From: Epiperipatus broadwayi
Lineage: Eukaryota; Onychophora; Udeonychophora; Euonychophora; Peripatidae
Direction of reading: 5' to 3'
NCBI GenBank assembly: GCA_028023455.1
Contig: JAQFVV010006200.1
Span: 1,435,238-1,499,237, forward strand
Length of the DNA stretch: 64,000 nucleotides
The translations under genes and the position numbers were made by a program. This document shows positions 61,861-64,000 of the stretch, piece after piece. The notes under the pieces were generated by a model. It saw only the letters and a program-made list of their open reading frames with translations. It had not been told where the DNA came from and made no database searches. The stretch's first letter is position 1. Every line of letters starts with the position of its first letter.

Positions 61861-62016
61861 AATCTTTAACTGAGGTTTAAAGTTTATATCTGTGCTAGAG
61901 ATAATATCTAGTTTCGAAAATAATTAGTAATAATCATTAGTGTATTTATCTGAAATGGATGGCATCAAAGTTGTGAGTGGAGGAAGTTTGACAATAGTAA
62001 ATGAAAATGTAATAAT
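61861..62016 (+). repeat. Local direct duplication, copy 2
   Basis: Same order as copy 1, from 'aatctttaactgaggtttaa' to 'agtaaatgaaaatgtaataa', about 95% identical by eye. Confidence 0.88.
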
Positions 62017-62019
62017 TTT

Positions 62020-63535
62020 TTTAACAAAACAAAAACAGACTATGTAAATTTACAAAGGCAACACCATTATTTATCAAATAGTCAAAGTTTACTATTTTTA
62101 CTAATCATCCATTAAACTTATTAACAAAAAGAAGGTTTTGGCAACAAGTTTTCTCAACTTTTTAAATCTAAAGTTGAACCATAAATACTAATAAAACAAT
62201 CCTGATATCATTATGCAAACCAATGTAAGTAACATTATTAACCTTCCATTGATATGTCAAAATCATGTGAATAGAAATATTACTACATTAAAGGTTGCAG
62301 CAAATCCTGCAACATGCATTCTGTTCATAACTTCTTTTGAAATACATACTTCATTAAGAGAAAGTATATCAATTTTAAACTATGATATTGAACAATATTT
62401 GAATTTTTATCTTACATCAAATAAAGTTTACATAGTCTATGTACTTATGTTAAAACCTTTAGTAATATCATCATTTTCTTTACCATCTTCGCTCTTACTG
62501 ATATTACAAAAAATTTTATTGCTTAAATGAGCAAACTGTCAAGCATGATGACATCAGTCCTATCTTTCTAGATTGTTCAGCATTTATGAAAACCAGTTGT
62601 CCTTGAAAGAAAAATGTAAGCATAAAATTACTTTCTAAGTGAATCTTCTGTCTCAAATCCATTGTGAGTATCTCATTATTGATTTTAATGCTTCATATAA
62701 AGAATTTCAGTCTTCTAAATCTTTGCCATCACTACTACAGGTTTTGCACAAGTTCTATATATTAACCATAACTTTCAAACTATATCTTTAAAAGAAAGAT
62801 AAATGAAGTATCAAAGTTTATTTCTGAATGTTTAAGATTCTTGCTGCTTTACAGGCTATTAAAAACAATAAACTTTGCCAGCCATTAAACAATATAATTA
62901 ATATAATTGTGATGAAGAATGATTCTCAGTTAATTTCTAAATGTAATTAAGAAATATATTTTTATATTTGGTTCTTGTAATGAAATTAATAGAGAAATAT
63001 GTGAACAAACACTTCTACAGAATAGTTTGCAAGTATAGTCATCATAATTTTAAAAAACAAGGCACTACTTTTTACTTTTAAATTGACAATCATATGGAAT
63101 TACTGTAAAATCTACTGTTGGAGCATGAATATTAATAAAATGAGAGCACCGCCGATGTCATCAGTTTTCAAACCCACTATTAACATTTTAGATTGTCCCA
63201 GCAATCTTCCTCAGAACTAGAACAAACACAATACAAATATACAACTGAAAATTAAAAAAATAGAATCTACTAAACTAGATCTTATTCACACGGTTTTTTA
63301 TATAAACAGTCAAAACAATCATCTCATAGATTCATAAGTCCGTATAAATATATTTCAAACTCTTAATTACATAAACAATTTTTTTCTTTTTTTGGTATGT
63401 AAATGGTTATGAGTATATAAATTTTGTAAATCTTCTCACTCTAGAAAAGTACTAATGAAGATGGATTTGATGGACTGTACATCTTTAGTGATCATGAACA
63501 AGGCAATACAATCAATGATAAACCAATTGAAATGA
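62020..63535. other. Unassigned A+T-rich DNA with a 105-codon open frame
   Basis: The frame 62213-62527 on the plus strand is the longest non-repeat frame in the window. Its composition (I, L, S, N) is typical of chance frames in A+T-rich DNA, and no domain, signal peptide or family is recognised. I leave it uncalled. Confidence 0.4.
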
Positions 63536-63539
63536 ATTA

Positions 63540-64000
63540 GAGCAAGAATTTCATTTGGCAAATGATTATACATATCATCATCAACAACATCATGTTCAAC
63601 CATTATTGATTATATGCATCATCATTATCAGTATCATGTTCACCAATTATTGATTCATTGCATAATGATGATCTCTCCGAGTTTAATCCAATTTGTTTGG
63701 TCTCTACCTCCTCTTTTTCACACCACAACAGTAAATTTCCTTATTTCATCCATCCATCTCATATATGATCTCTTTCTAGGTCTTTTACAATCTCTTGGAA
63801 TCCATTAACATTCTAAATATCCATATTTTATATTTTTTTCTATAATTATGTTTATCTCAGATCCACTTCAATCTCTTTCTACTTTCTATGATGTCAGTAA
63901 TACTTGTTTGTTCTCTCACCCACACATTTTGTTTTTGATTCCTTTTTGTTATTCCTAATATACATCTCTCTATATTTTGTTTAATAATCTGAAGTCTCCT
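63540..64000 (-). mobile_element. RTE-like LINE, 3' end, running off the window
   Basis: On the minus strand from 64000: RRLQIIKQNIERCILGITKR, then VWVREQTSITDIIESRKRLK, matching the RTE block 'xxIERxxLGIT...KTxxxDI'. It is continuous with few stops until about 63870. Then come 'KEIIYEMDG' and DHHYAMNQ near 63665, followed by a CAT-rich 3' tail at 63575-63660. It is the same lineage as 9250-10975, where the matching block is QQSIERCILGVTKK. The RT core must lie beyond the window. Confidence 0.85.

Noticed and set aside
62213-62530. 105-codon open frame as a gene
   Set aside because: Longest non-repeat frame, but no motif, biased A+T-type composition and no splice or promoter context that I can support.

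Overview
This is a strongly A+T-rich, repeat-dense stretch of a eukaryotic, almost certainly animal, nuclear genome. The support for that is the set of elements it carries: non-LTR retrotransposon remains of three lineages, a tRNA-Gly-derived SINE with A-tails and long target-site duplications, hAT-like DNA elements, many fold-back (inverted-repeat) elements, minisatellites and long GATA, TAG, AAT and AT microsatellites. I cannot name the phylum with confidence. No intact host protein-coding gene is visible. The longest open frames are either inside dead LINEs, are low-complexity repeat frames, or are about 60-105 codons with no family I recognise.

Layout. 0-1.4 kb: minus-strand 5' part of an RTE-like LINE (endonuclease domain). 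1.8 kb: a SINE with a perfect 19-bp target duplication. 2.4-4.9 kb: a patchwork of two repeat families around a 70-bp-arm hairpin and a long (AT)n. 5.9-7.3 kb: a repeat element leading into two tandem arrays. 9.25-10.97 kb: minus-strand RTE reverse-transcriptase remains. 11.0-15.4 kb: the most complete LINE, plus strand, with coiled coil, SGNH/GDSL-like ORF1 domain, APE endonuclease, reverse transcriptase and C-terminal cysteine motif, all broken by stops and frameshifts. 16-21 kb: mostly unassigned, with short direct repeats. 21.0-22.7 kb: a second copy of the 5.9-kb element leading into different tandem arrays. 23.7-24.9 kb: two fold-back elements, one a clean hAT-type MITE. 25-36.9 kb: mostly unassigned A+T-rich DNA with SINEs, fold-backs and triplet repeats. 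36.9-41.7 kb: a possible 4.8-kb hAT-type insertion, inferred from its ends and an 8-bp flank repeat. 42.0-43.3 kb: three units of one fold-back family. 45.4-47.85 kb: a second copy of the SGNH LINE, truncated at both ends. 48.4-52.1 kb: further fold-back copies, a textbook 94-bp SINE and twin AT cruciforms. 55.26-56.17 kb: a large palindrome between 12-bp direct repeats. 56.5-56.8 kb: a (GATA)n array. 57.4-58.15 kb: a third LINE lineage on the minus strand. 60.0-60.3 and 63.5-64.0 kb: further RTE 3' remains.

The window reads as intergenic or intronic DNA built by successive insertions. LINEs of the RTE and SGNH types could have supplied the enzymes that mobilised the SINE, and autonomous hAT elements elsewhere would have moved the MITE. 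The items most worth following are the very short tRNA-Gly SINE with complementary leader and trailer, the repeated pairing of one element with unrelated tandem arrays, and the unusual density of fold-back structures. Coordinates of repeat edges are by eye and can be off by tens of bases unless an exact flank repeat is given.
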